A stretch of 64,000 nt of DNA from Thermoleophilaceae bacterium. GTDB lineage: Bacteria > Actinomycetota > Thermoleophilia > Solirubrobacterales > Thermoleophilaceae. The DNA is taken from the NCBI GenBank assembly GCA_030447905.1, contig JAUJNZ010000009.1:1-64000 (forward strand). Reading direction: 5' to 3'. Below, piece after piece: positions 46,719 through 55,129 of this stretch. The stretch's first letter is position 1; each line of letters opens with the position of its first letter. A model generated the notes under the pieces. The model worked only from the letters and a program-made list of their open reading frames with translations, was not told the origin of the DNA and searched no databases. The position numbers and the translations under genes are program-made.

Positions 46719-48020
46719 TTGGCCGAGCCCGGCAATCCCAGCTCGCACGGCCCGCTCGACGGCGTCCGCGTTCTTGACCTCTCGCGCCTCCTTCCCGGAG
46801 GCTTCTGCTCGCTGCTGCTCGCCGACTTCGGCGCCGAGGTGCTGAAGGTCGAGGACACCGGCATGGGCGACTACGTGCGCTGGGCCGAGCCCCGCTACGA
46901 GGGAGCCCAGCGGTCGGCGAGCTCCGCCCTGTTCCTCGCTCTCAACCGCGGCAAGCGCTCGATACGCCTCAACCTGCGCGAGCAAGCCGGCCGTGAGGTC
47001 CTGGTGGGGCTCGCGCGCGAGTACGACGTCCTGCTCGAGTCCTTCCGGCCCGGAGTGCTCGACCGCCTCGGCGTGGGCTATGAGCGCCTGCGCGAGGAGA
47101 ATCCGCGGCTCGTCTACTGCGCGATCACCGGCTATGGCCAGGATGGCCCCTACCGCGACCGCGCCGGCCACGACATCAACTACCTCGGGCTCGTCGGACT
47201 GCTCGGCCTGACCGGCGAGCCCGACGGGCCGCCCGTTCAGGCCGCGGGCCAGATCGCCGACCTGGGCGGGGGTGCGCTGATGGGAGCGTTCGGGATCCTC
47301 TCCGCCCTGCGGGAGCGCGACCGCTCAGGCCAGGGCCAGCTCGTCGACGTCTCGATGGCCGACGGTGCGATGTCGTGGCTGGCGCTAGAGGCCGCCCGCT
47401 ACCTGCGCGACGGCGAGGTCCCCGAGCGCGGTCGCCGCGAGCTAGCGGGCGGACTGGTCTGCTACCGGCCGTATGCCTGCGCCGACGGCTACGTGACCCT
47501 CGGTGCGCTCGAGCCGAAGTTCTGGAGGGAGTGGTGTCGCGGAGTCGGGCGTGACGACCTGATCGAGCGCCAGTTCGATCCGCCCGGCTCGAAGACCCAC
47601 GCCGAGGTCGAGGGCATCTTCGCCGACCGGACGCGCGCCGACTGGGAGGCCTTCGCGGCCGCCCACGACTGCTGCCTCGAGCCCGTGCTGGGCCTCGACG
47701 AGGCGCTCGACTCAGAGCTCGCGCGCGCCCGCCGGATGGTCGTCGATGTCGACCAGCCGGGAGCGGGACCCGTCTCGTTGCTCGGCGTGCCGATCAAGCT
47801 CGACCGCACGCCCGGCGCGCCCGCCGGCCCCGGGCCCGCTCTGGGCGAGCACACCGACGCGGTCCTCGCCGAGCTCGGCTACTCCGAGTCCGAGCGCGAG
47901 GCGCTCGAGGCCTCGGGGGCCGTGGCCGGTCCGGCCGAGGAGTCGGCCGCGACCGCTCCAGAGCCGGGCGTCCACAGTCGCGTCGGCGGCTCTCGTTTGC
48001 CGGGGCGGGGGGCGGGGTAG
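46719..48020 (+). CDS. CoA-transferase family III / alpha-methylacyl-CoA racemase-like protein
   Basis: A 433-residue protein of the CaiB/BaiF fold: LDGVRVLDLSRLLPGGFCSL, LLADFGAEVLKVED, LNRGKRSIRLNL and RAGHDINYLGLVGLL. The AGHDINY motif carries the Asp used by alpha-methylacyl-CoA racemases, so it may epimerise 2-methylacyl-CoA in branched or sterol side-chain breakdown. A TTG start is assumed (46719). The last 45 residues are low complexity. It ends 10 nt before ppa. Confidence 0.87.
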   Translation: MAEPGNPSSHGPLDGVRVLDLSRLLPGGFCSLLLADFGAEVLKVEDTGMGDYVRWAEPRYEGAQRSASSALFLALNRGKRSIRLNLREQAGREVLVGLAREYDVLLESFRPGVLDRLGVGYERLREENPRLVYCAITGYGQDGPYRDRAGHDINYLGLVGLLGLTGEPDGPPVQAAGQIADLGGGALMGAFGILSALRERDRSGQGQLVDVSMADGAMSWLALEAARYLRDGEVPERGRRELAGGLVCYRPYACADGYVTLGALEPKFWREWCRGVGRDDLIERQFDPPGSKTHAEVEGIFADRTRADWEAFAAAHDCCLEPVLGLDEALDSELARARRMVVDVDQPGAGPVSLLGVPIKLDRTPGAPAGPGPALGEHTDAVLAELGYSESEREALEASGAVAGPAEESAATAPEPGVHSRVGGSRLPGRGAG

Positions 48021-48030
48021 CGCGGCGACC

Positions 48031-48534
48031 ATGGCCGAGACCTCCGAAGAGATCGTCCGCGTGCTCGTCGAGATTCCGAAGGGAAGTCGCAACAAGTACG
48101 AGTGGGACGAGGAGACCGGGACGATTGCCCTGGACCGCCGCCTGTTCGCCGCAGTCAGCTATCCGACCGACTACGGCATGATCCCCGGGACGCTCGCCGA
48201 GGACGGCGACGAGCTCGACGCCATGGTCGCCCTCACCGAGCCGACCTTCCCGGGGTGCACGATCCGGGCCAACCCGATCGCGCTCCTGCAGATCAAGGAC
48301 CAGGAGAAGCGCAACGACAAGGTCCTCGCCGTTCCCCTCACCGACCCGGGTTGGAACACGCTCGAGAAGCTCGACGATCTGCCCGAGCAGCTCGCCCAGG
48401 AGATCGTGCACTTCTTCGAGGTCTACAACGACCTCGAGGGCGGCGACTGGGAGATCGAGGGGTGGGGCTCGCGCGACGATGCGCTCCAGCACGTCGAGCG
48501 GGCGCGCCAGCGCTACCGCGAGTCGCAGGACTGA
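48031..48534 (+). CDS. ppa: Inorganic pyrophosphatase, family I
   Basis: From ATG 48031 the enzyme has 167 residues and hydrolyses PPi. VLVEIPKGSRNKYEWDEETG, FAAVSYPTDYGMIPGT and the metal-binding EDGDELDAMV (D-x-D-x-x-D) are complete. The C-terminal helix includes VHFFEVYNDLEGGDW. In-frame sequence upstream (from 47746) lies inside the previous gene and is rejected. It drives CoA-ligase reactions forward in lipid metabolism, though no direct link is shown. Confidence 0.96.
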   Translation: MAETSEEIVRVLVEIPKGSRNKYEWDEETGTIALDRRLFAAVSYPTDYGMIPGTLAEDGDELDAMVALTEPTFPGCTIRANPIALLQIKDQEKRNDKVLAVPLTDPGWNTLEKLDDLPEQLAQEIVHFFEVYNDLEGGDWEIEGWGSRDDALQHVERARQRYRESQD

Positions 48535-48724
48535 GATTTGGGGCCGCGGCGTCACCGCGACGCGTCGTGGCGCTCCCCACGCCCCCGGCCTTGACGAGCG
48601 AGCCGAGCGCGACTGAGCGACACCCAACCTCCGGCGCCCCGTCGATAGGATCGGATTGACCAGTCAGTCGGCGCTGTGGACGCCGGGCGACGGCGCCCTG
48701 TGGTCGAGAGGAGGAGGAGAGCAG

Positions 48725-49567
48725 ATGAGGGCGGCGGCGGTGCAGCTCAACTCGACCGACGACAAGGACCGCAACCTCGCGACCGCCGATCGGCTGACGC
48801 GGGCCGCGGCCGCGGAGGGAGCCGAGCTCGTGGTCCTTCCCGAGAAGTTCAACCTGCTCACCGGTGAGGGCGGCATGCGCGCCGGCGCCGAACCGCTCGA
48901 CGGCCCGGCGCTGACGTGGGCAGGCGATGCTGCGCGCGAGCTCTCGATCGACCTCGTGGCGGGCTCGATCGCCGAGCGGCGCTCCGGACGCGAGCGGGTC
49001 TCGAACACGTCCGTGCACTTCGGACCCGACGGCGAGATCCAGGCCGTCTACCGCAAGATCCACATGTTCGACGTCGTCGTCGAGGGTGTCGAGTACCGCG
49101 AGTCGGCCACCGAGGAGCGCGGAGAGGAGATCGTCCTGTCGGAGGCGCGCGGCGTCCCTCTGGGCCTGAGCGTCTGCTACGACCTGCGCTTCCCCGAGCT
49201 CTATCGGATCCTCGCCGTTCGGGGCGCGCGGGCGATCGCCGTGCCGGCCGCCTTCACCCGGCCCACCGGCCTTGCCCACTGGGACCTGCTCGTCCGCGCG
49301 CGTGCGGTCGAGAACCAGGCCTTCGTGGTCGCCGCCGGCCAGGTCGGTTGGTGGCTGCCGGGGAGGGAGACCTTCGGGGCGTCGATGATCGTCGACCCCT
49401 GGGGCGATGTGCTCGCCCGGGCGCCCGACGCGCGCGCGGGCGCCGAGGAGACCTTCGTCTGCGCCGATCTGGATCTCGCTCGCCAGGACGAGATCCGCGA
49501 GCGCCTGCCGAGCCTCGCCGGTCGCGTCGACGAGGCCTACCGTTGGCCGACCCCGGCGCCGGCCTGA
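48725..49567 (+). CDS. Carbon-nitrogen hydrolase (nitrilase superfamily)
   Basis: A 280-residue amidase of the Nit1/omega-amidase type. The Glu-Lys-Cys triad is visible in LVVLPEKFNLL, YRKIHMFDV and SVCYDLRFPELYR. Likely substrates are alpha-keto acid omega-amides or deaminated glutathione. ATG 48725 has a strong GAGGAGGAG Shine-Dalgarno; TAGGAT near 48647-48652 could be the -10 box of a leadered transcript. The TGA overlaps the start of the TetR gene. Confidence 0.92.
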   Translation: MRAAAVQLNSTDDKDRNLATADRLTRAAAAEGAELVVLPEKFNLLTGEGGMRAGAEPLDGPALTWAGDAARELSIDLVAGSIAERRSGRERVSNTSVHFGPDGEIQAVYRKIHMFDVVVEGVEYRESATEERGEEIVLSEARGVPLGLSVCYDLRFPELYRILAVRGARAIAVPAAFTRPTGLAHWDLLVRARAVENQAFVVAAGQVGWWLPGRETFGASMIVDPWGDVLARAPDARAGAEETFVCADLDLARQDEIRERLPSLAGRVDEAYRWPTPAPA

Positions 49568-50280
49568 TGGCCTCTAAGCCACGCAGGCGCGCTCGCTCGG
49601 AGGGGGCGGCCACACCCTCCGCCGCGGCGGGCGACGGCACGAACGGTGGCCGGGCCCGGTCCCGAATCCGCGGCAATGCCGTCGACAAGCGCCGGTTGAT
49701 CCTCGATGCCGCGGTCGGTGTCTTTGCCCGGCAGGGGTTCACGGCCTGCCGCGTCTCCGACGTCGCCGACGAGGCCGGAGTGGCCTACGGACTCGTCTAC
49801 CACTACTTCGACTCGAAGGAGGAGATCCTCGACACCCTGTTCGTGGAGCGCTGGCAGCTCATGCTCGACGCCATCGAGGCGATCGACCGCGGTGAGGCGA
49901 GCGGGCGCGAGAAGCTCGGCCTCGTGGCGTCCTTCATCATCGACTCCTACCGCCACTCGCCGGACGTCATGAAGGTGATAATCGTCGAGGTCACCCGCGC
50001 CGCGCACTCCTTTGGGCGCGAGCACCTCGAGCAGATCCGCACCGCCTACGACCGCATCGCCCGGATCGTCGAGGCCGCGAGCCGCAACGGCGAGTTCAAG
50101 CCCGACATCTCCGCCCGGTTCGCGGCGATGTGCTTCTACGGCGCGATCGAGCAGTTGCTCTCGGGCTGGATCTTCGGCGTCCTGCCGCGCACCGAGGAGG
50201 AGTACGAGCGGGCGAAGGAGCTGGTCATCGAGACCATCTGCGGCGGCCTCGAGGCGACGCCCGCCCCCACCTCGGGCTAA
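49567..50280 (+). CDS. TetR family transcriptional regulator
   Basis: A 237-residue repressor. A 38-residue basic, disordered N-terminus precedes the TetR HTH: RRLILDAAVGVFARQGFTA, CRVSDVADEAGVAYGLVYHY, FDSKEEILDTLF. The C-terminal ligand domain (IIDSYRHSPDVMKVIIVEV, ISARFAAMCFYGAIEQLL) resembles FadR-like acyl-CoA sensors, which is a guess. It is translationally coupled to the amidase by TGATG and may regulate it. Confidence 0.92.
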   Translation: MASKPRRRARSEGAATPSAAAGDGTNGGRARSRIRGNAVDKRRLILDAAVGVFARQGFTACRVSDVADEAGVAYGLVYHYFDSKEEILDTLFVERWQLMLDAIEAIDRGEASGREKLGLVASFIIDSYRHSPDVMKVIIVEVTRAAHSFGREHLEQIRTAYDRIARIVEAASRNGEFKPDISARFAAMCFYGAIEQLLSGWIFGVLPRTEEEYERAKELVIETICGGLEATPAPTSG

Positions 50281-50305
50281 GTCAGTCTGGTTTACTGCCG
50301 CCGCA

Positions 50306-50440
50306 ATGAGGAATGACGCCACCAAGCGGCTGATGTGGAGCGGGCTGGTCGCCGGACTGGGGGCGCTGAGCTCGCTCGCGGCCAGCAAGGTGGCCGCCGA
50401 GATCTGGCGCCGTGTCTTCGACGAGGACCCTCCCGAGTAG
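50306..50440 (+). CDS. Small membrane protein, DUF4235-like
   Basis: A 44-residue protein: one transmembrane helix (LMWSGLVAGLGALSSLAASK) and a C-terminal KVAAEIWRRVFDEDPPE, which resembles the end of DUF4235 proteins. It lies 25 nt after the TetR gene and 3 nt before the next gene, so it begins a tight four-gene envelope cassette. TTTACT ends 9 nt before the ATG, a weak -10 candidate. Confidence 0.65.
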   Translation: MRNDATKRLMWSGLVAGLGALSSLAASKVAAEIWRRVFDEDPPE

Positions 50441-50443
50441 CAG

Positions 50444-50914
50444 ATGGCCTTCCGACGGAAGAAGCGCACGCAGGAGCCCGAGGAAGGAGACGCTCCAGCT
50501 TCCCCGGCGGACCCCGCCGTCGAGCCGTCTCCCGGGCCGGAGGGCGCCGAGGAGGATTCCGCTCGCCCGACCACCGTCGGAGACGACGTCGCCGAGGCCG
50601 CCACCTTCGCCGGCGACCCGGCCGCCGCCGGTACCGATGCCGAGGGCCCGGGCGCCGACGCGGGCGGTCCCGAAGGATCGGCCAATGAGGTGGCGGCGTC
50701 GCCCGACCCGGCCTACGCGCCGGCCGCCGAGCCGATACGGGAGTGGGACTCGCCCGGCGACGACTCCTCGGCGACCGCGACCGCGAGCGCCGGCACCGTC
50801 GCCGACCGGGCCGAGGCGCTCGTCGAGCAGCGCCCCGAGCTGCTCGTGGCGGGTGCTTTCGCCGGCGGCCTCGTGCTCGCCCGGGTGATCGCCGCCCTCG
50901 GAGGCCGGCGGTGA
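50444..50914 (+). CDS. Acidic protein with C-terminal membrane anchor
   Basis: A 156-residue protein: a short basic start (MAFRRKKRTQEPEE), about 110 disordered Asp/Glu/Pro/Ala residues, then RAEALVEQRPELLVAGAFAGGLVLARVIAALGG, a helix plus one transmembrane span (quoted in part: ELLVAGAFAGGLVLARVI). The tail-anchored layout recalls DUF883/ElaB-type ribosome- or membrane-associated stress proteins, but I do not claim membership. It overlaps the next gene by GTGA. Confidence 0.6.
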   Translation: MAFRRKKRTQEPEEGDAPASPADPAVEPSPGPEGAEEDSARPTTVGDDVAEAATFAGDPAAAGTDAEGPGADAGGPEGSANEVAASPDPAYAPAAEPIREWDSPGDDSSATATASAGTVADRAEALVEQRPELLVAGAFAGGLVLARVIAALGGRR

Positions 50915-51345
50915 ACGACGACGGCGTCCATCCCGCCACCGACGCCGAGAAGTCGCTGGCCGACATCCTCGGCGAGGTCTCGCGCAAGTCCTCGCTCCTG
51001 GTCCGCGAGGAGATCGAGCTCGCAAAGGCCGAGGTCACGCTCAAGGCCAAGCGCCTGGGGAGCGGGGCGGCGGCGGCCGCGGTCGCCGGGGTCTTCGCCG
51101 TGCTCGCGCTGATCTTCTTCCTGCACGGCCTGGCCTGGTTCTTCGCGGACCTGATCGGCGGTGTCGGGGTGCTTCAGATCTGGGTCGGCTTTCTGATCAC
51201 CTCCGGGGTGCTGCTCCTGCTCGGGGCAGTCTGCGGCGCGCTCGCGCTGCGCTTCTTCCGCCGCGGCATTCCGCCGACCCCTCAGCTCGCCATCGACGAG
51301 GCCAAGAAGACCCGCGCCACGATCGGGGAGGTGGGCGGCCCGTGA
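50911..51345 (+). CDS. Phage holin-like membrane protein (PF07332 type)
   Basis: A 144-residue protein starting at GTG 50911. An amphipathic N-terminal helix (LADILGEVSRKSSLLVREEI, ELAKAEVTLKAKRLG) precedes two transmembrane hairpin helices (AGVFAVLALIFFLHGLAWFF and WVGFLITSGVLLLLGAVCG). This is the actinobacterial holin_3_6/DUF1469 layout. Despite the name these are chromosomal envelope proteins, and no phage genes are nearby. Coupled by GTGA on both sides. Confidence 0.8.
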   Translation: MNDDGVHPATDAEKSLADILGEVSRKSSLLVREEIELAKAEVTLKAKRLGSGAAAAAVAGVFAVLALIFFLHGLAWFFADLIGGVGVLQIWVGFLITSGVLLLLGAVCGALALRFFRRGIPPTPQLAIDEAKKTRATIGEVGGP

Positions 51346-51593
51346 CCGCCGGTGGTGAGCCGCCTGCGACGCCGCCAGCTCGCACGCCGCAGGACATCCG
51401 TGCCTCGGTCGAGGCCACCCGGGAAGAGCTCCGGTACTCCCTCGTCGACCTCCAGGGCAAGATCAATCAGCTGAGCGATTGGCGCGCGCCGCTGCGGCGC
51501 AACCGGCGCGCCATACTGATCGGCGCGGCGGCCACCGGCTTCCTCGTCGGCGGCGGCATCGTCGCCGCGGTGAGCCTCCTGCGCCGGCGCTGA
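51342..51593 (+). CDS. DUF3618 family protein
   Basis: An 83-residue protein: RTPQDIRASVEATREELRY then SLVDLQGKINQL, the DUF3618 signature, then a basic linker and one transmembrane helix (AILIGAAATGFLVGGGIVAA) ending in RRR. The family is frequently next to PF07332 and DUF4235 proteins in actinobacteria, as here, and is thought to act at the cell envelope; the role is unknown. GTG start overlaps the previous stop. Confidence 0.82.
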   Translation: MTAGGEPPATPPARTPQDIRASVEATREELRYSLVDLQGKINQLSDWRAPLRRNRRAILIGAAATGFLVGGGIVAAVSLLRRR

Positions 51594-51613
51594 GCGGCGC
51601 ACCGCACGGGCGC

Positions 51614-52483
51614 TCAGATTAGGTACCGCTCCGGTACCGAACCGACCCCGAGCAGGCCCGGCCCCGTATGGGCGCCGATCACCGGGCCGACCTCGGAGAC
51701 GAACACCGGTGCGCGTCCGAAGATCTCGCTACACCGCTCGACGAGCAACTCGGCCTGGTCGGGCGACTGGATGTGCTGGACGGTCCAGGCGTCGGCGCCC
51801 GATGCGTGACGCTGGCGTGCGTAGTCGACCATGCGCTCGAAGGCGCGCCCGCTCGTGCGCACGCGCTCGACCGGGGTGATCTCCGACTCTACGGTGAGGA
51901 TCGGCTTGATCTTGAGCGTTGAGCCGACCCACGCGGTCACGCCGCCGATGCGCCCGCCGCGCTTCAGGTACTCGAGGGTGTCGATGGCGAACCACATCTT
52001 GGTATCCGCGCGGGTGTTGCGCACGTGCTCGACCACCTCGTCGACGGTCGCGCCCGAGGCGGCGCAGCGAACCGCCGCCAGTACCAACAGCCCGAACCCG
52101 CCGCAGGCCGAGGAGGAGTCGACCACTCTGATGCGATCACCGCCCCTGCCGTCCCGATCGAGCGCCTCGGCGGCCTGTCGCGCCGACTCGTACGTCCCCG
52201 AGAGGCCGGCCGAGAGGTGGATCGAGACCACGTCGCGGCCCTGGTCGAGCAGCGGCTCGTAGGCGGCCACGAAATCACCGATCGAGGGCTGCGAGGTGGT
52301 CGGCAGACGCTCGTTCGAGCGCAGCTCGTCATAGAAGGCGTCGAAGTCGGGCATGTCGCCCTCGCGCTCGGTGCGCTCGCCGTCGAAGTTGACGTAGAGC
52401 GAGACCGACGTGATGTCGTTGGCCTCGACGAGGGCGGAGGGCAGGTAGTGGGTCGTGTCGGATACGACGGCGACGGACGGCAC
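51614..52483 (-). CDS. DegV family fatty-acid-binding protein
   Basis: From GTG 52483 the protein has 289 residues. It begins PSVAVVSDTTHYLPSALV, with TTSQPSIGDFVAAYEPLL, VSIHLSAGLSGTYESA and DTLEYLKRGGRIGG, the DegV/FakB hallmarks. FakB proteins present fatty acids to the kinase FakA; no fakA is in view. TAGTCT (minus, 52491-52496) ends 7 nt before the GTG. The open frame extends 108 codons further upstream but across the divergent gene, and is rejected. Confidence 0.92.
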   Translation of the reverse strand: MPSVAVVSDTTHYLPSALVEANDITSVSLYVNFDGERTEREGDMPDFDAFYDELRSNERLPTTSQPSIGDFVAAYEPLLDQGRDVVSIHLSAGLSGTYESARQAAEALDRDGRGGDRIRVVDSSSACGGFGLLVLAAVRCAASGATVDEVVEHVRNTRADTKMWFAIDTLEYLKRGGRIGGVTAWVGSTLKIKPILTVESEITPVERVRTSGRAFERMVDYARQRHASGADAWTVQHIQSPDQAELLVERCSEIFGRAPVFVSEVGPVIGAHTGPGLLGVGSVPERYLI

Positions 52484-52556
52484 GGCGCGCAGACTATCTC
52501 GGCACGCACGCGACATACTTTGCGTATCGACCGCGGGGCCGGCGAGGAGGAACACG

Positions 52557-52949
52557 ATGGCGGAAGTCGATCGAGACACCACCGAGGCGATACTCGAGGA
52601 GCGCCTCGCGGAGCTTCGTCGCACCCGCACGGCCATGCGCCGGGAGAGCGAGGGGGGAACGAGCGGAGAGGTCGCCCACCTCGACAACCATCCCGCCGAC
52701 GAGGGCACCGAGACCCACGAGCGCGAGCTCGAGGTCACGACCGGAATCTTCCTGGACGAGGAGGAGCGGCGGATCGACGAGGCACGTCGCGCGCTCGCCG
52801 CCGGCACCTACGGGACCTGCACGGCCTGTGGAGCGCAGATTCCGTCCGCGCGGCTTGCCGCCGTGCCCGAGGCGGTCCGCTGCCTCGACTGCCAGCGCCA
52901 CTTCGAGGGGCTGCACAGCCAGCACCACAGCCTGCGAACGGAGTCTTGA
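52557..52949 (+). CDS. DksA/TraR-type zinc finger protein
   Basis: From ATG 52557 the protein has 130 residues. A coiled-coil N-terminal half (EAILEERLAELRRTRTAMRR, ELEVTTGIFLDEEERRI) leads to a Cys4 zinc finger (YGTCTACGAQIP and RCLDCQRHFE). DksA-type proteins reach into the RNA polymerase secondary channel, but the acidic coil tip (NHPADEG) differs from DksA, so function is open. A GAGGAGGA Shine-Dalgarno is present. Divergent from degV. Confidence 0.86.
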   Translation: MAEVDRDTTEAILEERLAELRRTRTAMRRESEGGTSGEVAHLDNHPADEGTETHERELEVTTGIFLDEEERRIDEARRALAAGTYGTCTACGAQIPSARLAAVPEAVRCLDCQRHFEGLHSQHHSLRTES

Positions 52950-52956
52950 GTCGCCT

Positions 52957-53946
52957 GTGACCCGGGGAGGCGGCAAGACGGCCTTCATCTTGGCCGGCGG
53001 GGGCTCTCGAGGCGCCTACCAGGCCGGTTGCCTGCGCCGCCTCGACGAGGAGGGGATCAGGCCGGACCTGTTGATCGGCTCGTCGATCGGCGTCCCCAAC
53101 TCGCTCGTGTACGCGACTGCGGGGGCGGAAGGACTGTGGGAGTTCTGGTCTCAGACGTTCTCTTTGCCTCACGTGTTGACGCCGTCACTTCGACGCAACG
53201 CCCTGTTCGGCAACTCGCTCTTCTCGATGAACGGACTGGTGCGCCTCGTCGAGAGCCAAGTCGACTTCGACCGCTGCTTCTACTCCGGCCTCGAGCTCGC
53301 CTACGTCCTCGCCAACCTCTCGGCCGGCCACGAGGAGTTGCGCGGGAATCGAACCGAGCCCGATGTCGATCGCTTTCGCACGGTGAGCCGCATCGGCTAC
53401 ACCATCCCGATCCTCCACCCGCTGATCGAGCTCGATGGCGACCTGTACGCCGACGGCGGCTTCCTCTGGAACGTGCCCTTCGAGTACGCCGTCGAGGACC
53501 GGGGCGCCGAGGAGATCTACATCCTCTCCGCGTTGCCCTCGGACCTTCCCCGCGCCGGGTCGCTGCGGTCGGTGCCGCGGGTGGCGCTGCGCATGTACGA
53601 CCTCATCTGCCGGACCGTCGGCCATTACTCCTACCTGGAGAAGCGGCTCGAGGGCGGGCAATGGCTCGGCGCCGAGGTGACCATCCTGTCGCCGAGCGCC
53701 GAGACCGGAGCGTTCGACCCGTTCGGCATGCTCAACGCCCATCCGGCCAAGTCGAAGCGCCTGCTCTGGCGTGGCTACCGCGACACCGACGAGGTACTCC
53801 GCGGCGGGGCCGCGCGCTCTGAGCCGATCAAGGGCGCGGCCTCCCGGGCGAGTGCCGTTGGGGCTGGAGTTCAGAAGTCCGTCGACGGAGGCAGCCGGGT
53901 CGGCTCCTCCTCGGGTGGGCCCCGACGCGGCTCGGCCCGCAGCTAA
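52957..53946 (+). CDS. Patatin-like phospholipase
   Basis: From GTG 52957 the protein has 329 residues: oxyanion loop FILAGGGSRGAYQAGCLRRL, nucleophile elbow GSSIG and the Asp in LYADGGFLWNVPF. It is a RssA/YchK-like patatin, with a disordered C-terminus of about 60 residues. It begins 7 nt after the DksA-like gene, suggesting co-transcription. It differs from the patatin at 20410-21714 in both length and motif detail. Confidence 0.9.
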   Translation: MTRGGGKTAFILAGGGSRGAYQAGCLRRLDEEGIRPDLLIGSSIGVPNSLVYATAGAEGLWEFWSQTFSLPHVLTPSLRRNALFGNSLFSMNGLVRLVESQVDFDRCFYSGLELAYVLANLSAGHEELRGNRTEPDVDRFRTVSRIGYTIPILHPLIELDGDLYADGGFLWNVPFEYAVEDRGAEEIYILSALPSDLPRAGSLRSVPRVALRMYDLICRTVGHYSYLEKRLEGGQWLGAEVTILSPSAETGAFDPFGMLNAHPAKSKRLLWRGYRDTDEVLRGGAARSEPIKGAASRASAVGAGVQKSVDGGSRVGSSSGGPRRGSARS

Positions 53947-54065
53947 GCTCGAGCCGTGGCCACCCTCGACCGCCGTCGCACGTCCACCGGTGTGCTCTGT
54001 TCCTGCGGTACGGCCGCGCGCCGGCTGCGCGGGGAGGCGGACGTACCCGTGGGCGGCCCGGGCTG

Positions 54066-54278
54066 ATGGCGCCCCTGCCGCCCCGGCGGGGAGCCGGACT
54101 CGGGCGGGGCGTGCGCCGGCTGGCGCCCGTGGCCCTCGAGGTGTGGCGGCGCTGGCAGGCGCTTTCCCCCGAGGAAAAGGCGCGCTACCGCGCGCTGGCC
54201 CGCCGCTACGCCGACCGCGGTCGCGGGATCGGGCGCGGCGCCATGGACCGCGCGCGCAAGCGCCGCGGACCTCGGTAG
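54066..54278 (+). CDS. Small basic hypothetical protein
   Basis: A 70-residue Arg-rich protein. VALEVWRRWQALSPEEKARY and RALARRYADRGR form likely amphipathic helices. The SPEEKARYR stretch looks like HMG-box-like or DUF-type helices but is too short to assign. It ends 39 nt before a strong hairpin terminator, which supports it as a real transcribed gene. Confidence 0.5.
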   Translation: MAPLPPRRGAGLGRGVRRLAPVALEVWRRWQALSPEEKARYRALARRYADRGRGIGRGAMDRARKRRGPR

Positions 54279-54317
54279 ACACCCAAGGGCGACCGGACTC
54301 ACTTCAGAACACGAAAA

Positions 54318-54349
54318 GCGACCGTGGCGACCCAGGTCGCCACGGTCGC
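54318..54349. terminator. Strong bidirectional hairpin terminator
   Basis: A perfect 14-bp inverted repeat (GCGACCGTGGCGAC / GTCGCCACGGTCGC) with a 4-nt loop lies between convergent genes. On the minus strand the stem is followed by TTTT, so it best terminates the repeat-protein gene that ends at 54374; on the plus strand there is no T-run. Confidence 0.85.
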
Positions 54350-54373
54350 AAGTTCGCCTGACGGTTCGGCTAC

Positions 54374-55030
54374 TTACCGCCGCTCGGTCGCGCCGGTGTT
54401 GTCGCCGGGATCGGTCTCGCCCCGAGTCGACACGCCGGTGTCGGCACGCGGGTCGGTCTTGCCCTGGGTCTCGACGCCCGTGCCCTGCGTCATCTCGGTA
54501 ACGCCGGTGCCGTCGTTGCCGTCGGTCTCGCCGCGGGTCGACACGCCGGTGTTCTGAGCGTTCGGGCCGAAGTCGGTGTTGCCCTGGGTCTCGACGCCCG
54601 TGCCCTGCGTCATCTCGGTAACGCCGGTGCCGTCGTTGCCGTCGGTCTCGCCGCGGGTCGACACGCCGGTGTTCTGAGCGTTCGGGCCGAAGTCGGTGTT
54701 GCCCTGGGTCTCGACGCCCGTGCCCAGGTTGCTGTCAGTGCCGTCGTCCTGGCGCGTGCCGTCATCGCCGTCGTCATCGTCCCGGTCGTCGTCGCTGCCC
54801 TCGCCGGACTTTGACAGGACGGCCTTGGGCGGCTCCTGGCCCTCGGCGGTGACCGTCCAGCCGAGCGGAGCGGCGCACAGCACGATCGTGGCCAGGAGCA
54901 ACATGCCGGCGCGGCGGGTCAGTGACCGCTGGTCGGGAGCCGGCTCGACCCCGTCGGCCGAGAGCTCCAGGAACATGGTCGGTGCGGTGGCTATAGGCCT
55001 GGCGCCCGGTCGTTGTGGCCTTGCCTTCAC
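54374..55030 (-). CDS. Exported protein with 40-residue tandem repeats
   Basis: From GTG 55030, with GGGGAGG 8 nt upstream, the protein has 218 residues. An N-terminal cytoplasmic part leads to one hydrophobic segment (AGMLLLATIVLCAAPLGWTV), then an acidic linker (EGSDDDRDDDDGDDG) and Thr/Gly/Asn-rich repeats (GTGVETQGNTDFGPNAQN, TGVSTRGETDGNDGTGV). The repeat unit is 40 residues, two exact copies plus partial ones. It is likely a surface stalk or adhesive. It is next to the sigma-factor gene and in the same direction. Confidence 0.75.
   Translation of the reverse strand: MKARPQRPGARPIATAPTMFLELSADGVEPAPDQRSLTRRAGMLLLATIVLCAAPLGWTVTAEGQEPPKAVLSKSGEGSDDDRDDDDGDDGTRQDDGTDSNLGTGVETQGNTDFGPNAQNTGVSTRGETDGNDGTGVTEMTQGTGVETQGNTDFGPNAQNTGVSTRGETDGNDGTGVTEMTQGTGVETQGKTDPRADTGVSTRGETDPGDNTGATERR
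54459..54725. repeat. 120-bp exact tandem repeat inside the exported protein gene
   Basis: Period 120 bp; 54459-54605 is identical to 54579-54725. About 2.2 copies. The absence of even silent changes points to recent expansion or ongoing homogenisation, and copy number may vary between strains. Confidence 0.9.
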
Positions 55031-55129
55031 TTGAACTACCTCCCCGGTTGTGGACGGTGTCAATCGACAACGGGGTGCGGTTGGTGAAGTGAGGTCGTAG
55101 GTGTAGGACGAGTGTCTTAGGTCCTCTGC

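Noticed and set aside
45072-47171. 699-codon minus-strand frame across the LuxR-type and CoA-transferase genes
   Set aside because: Only a short part (about 46500-46559) belongs to a gene; the remainder is out of frame with the ATPase.
50911-51345. Prophage remnant because of the holin-like gene
   Set aside because: No other phage genes are nearby, and PF07332-type proteins are common chromosomal envelope proteins in actinobacteria.
54459-54725. Possible CRISPR array
   Set aside because: The repeats are contiguous 120-bp units with no spacers and lie in a coding frame.
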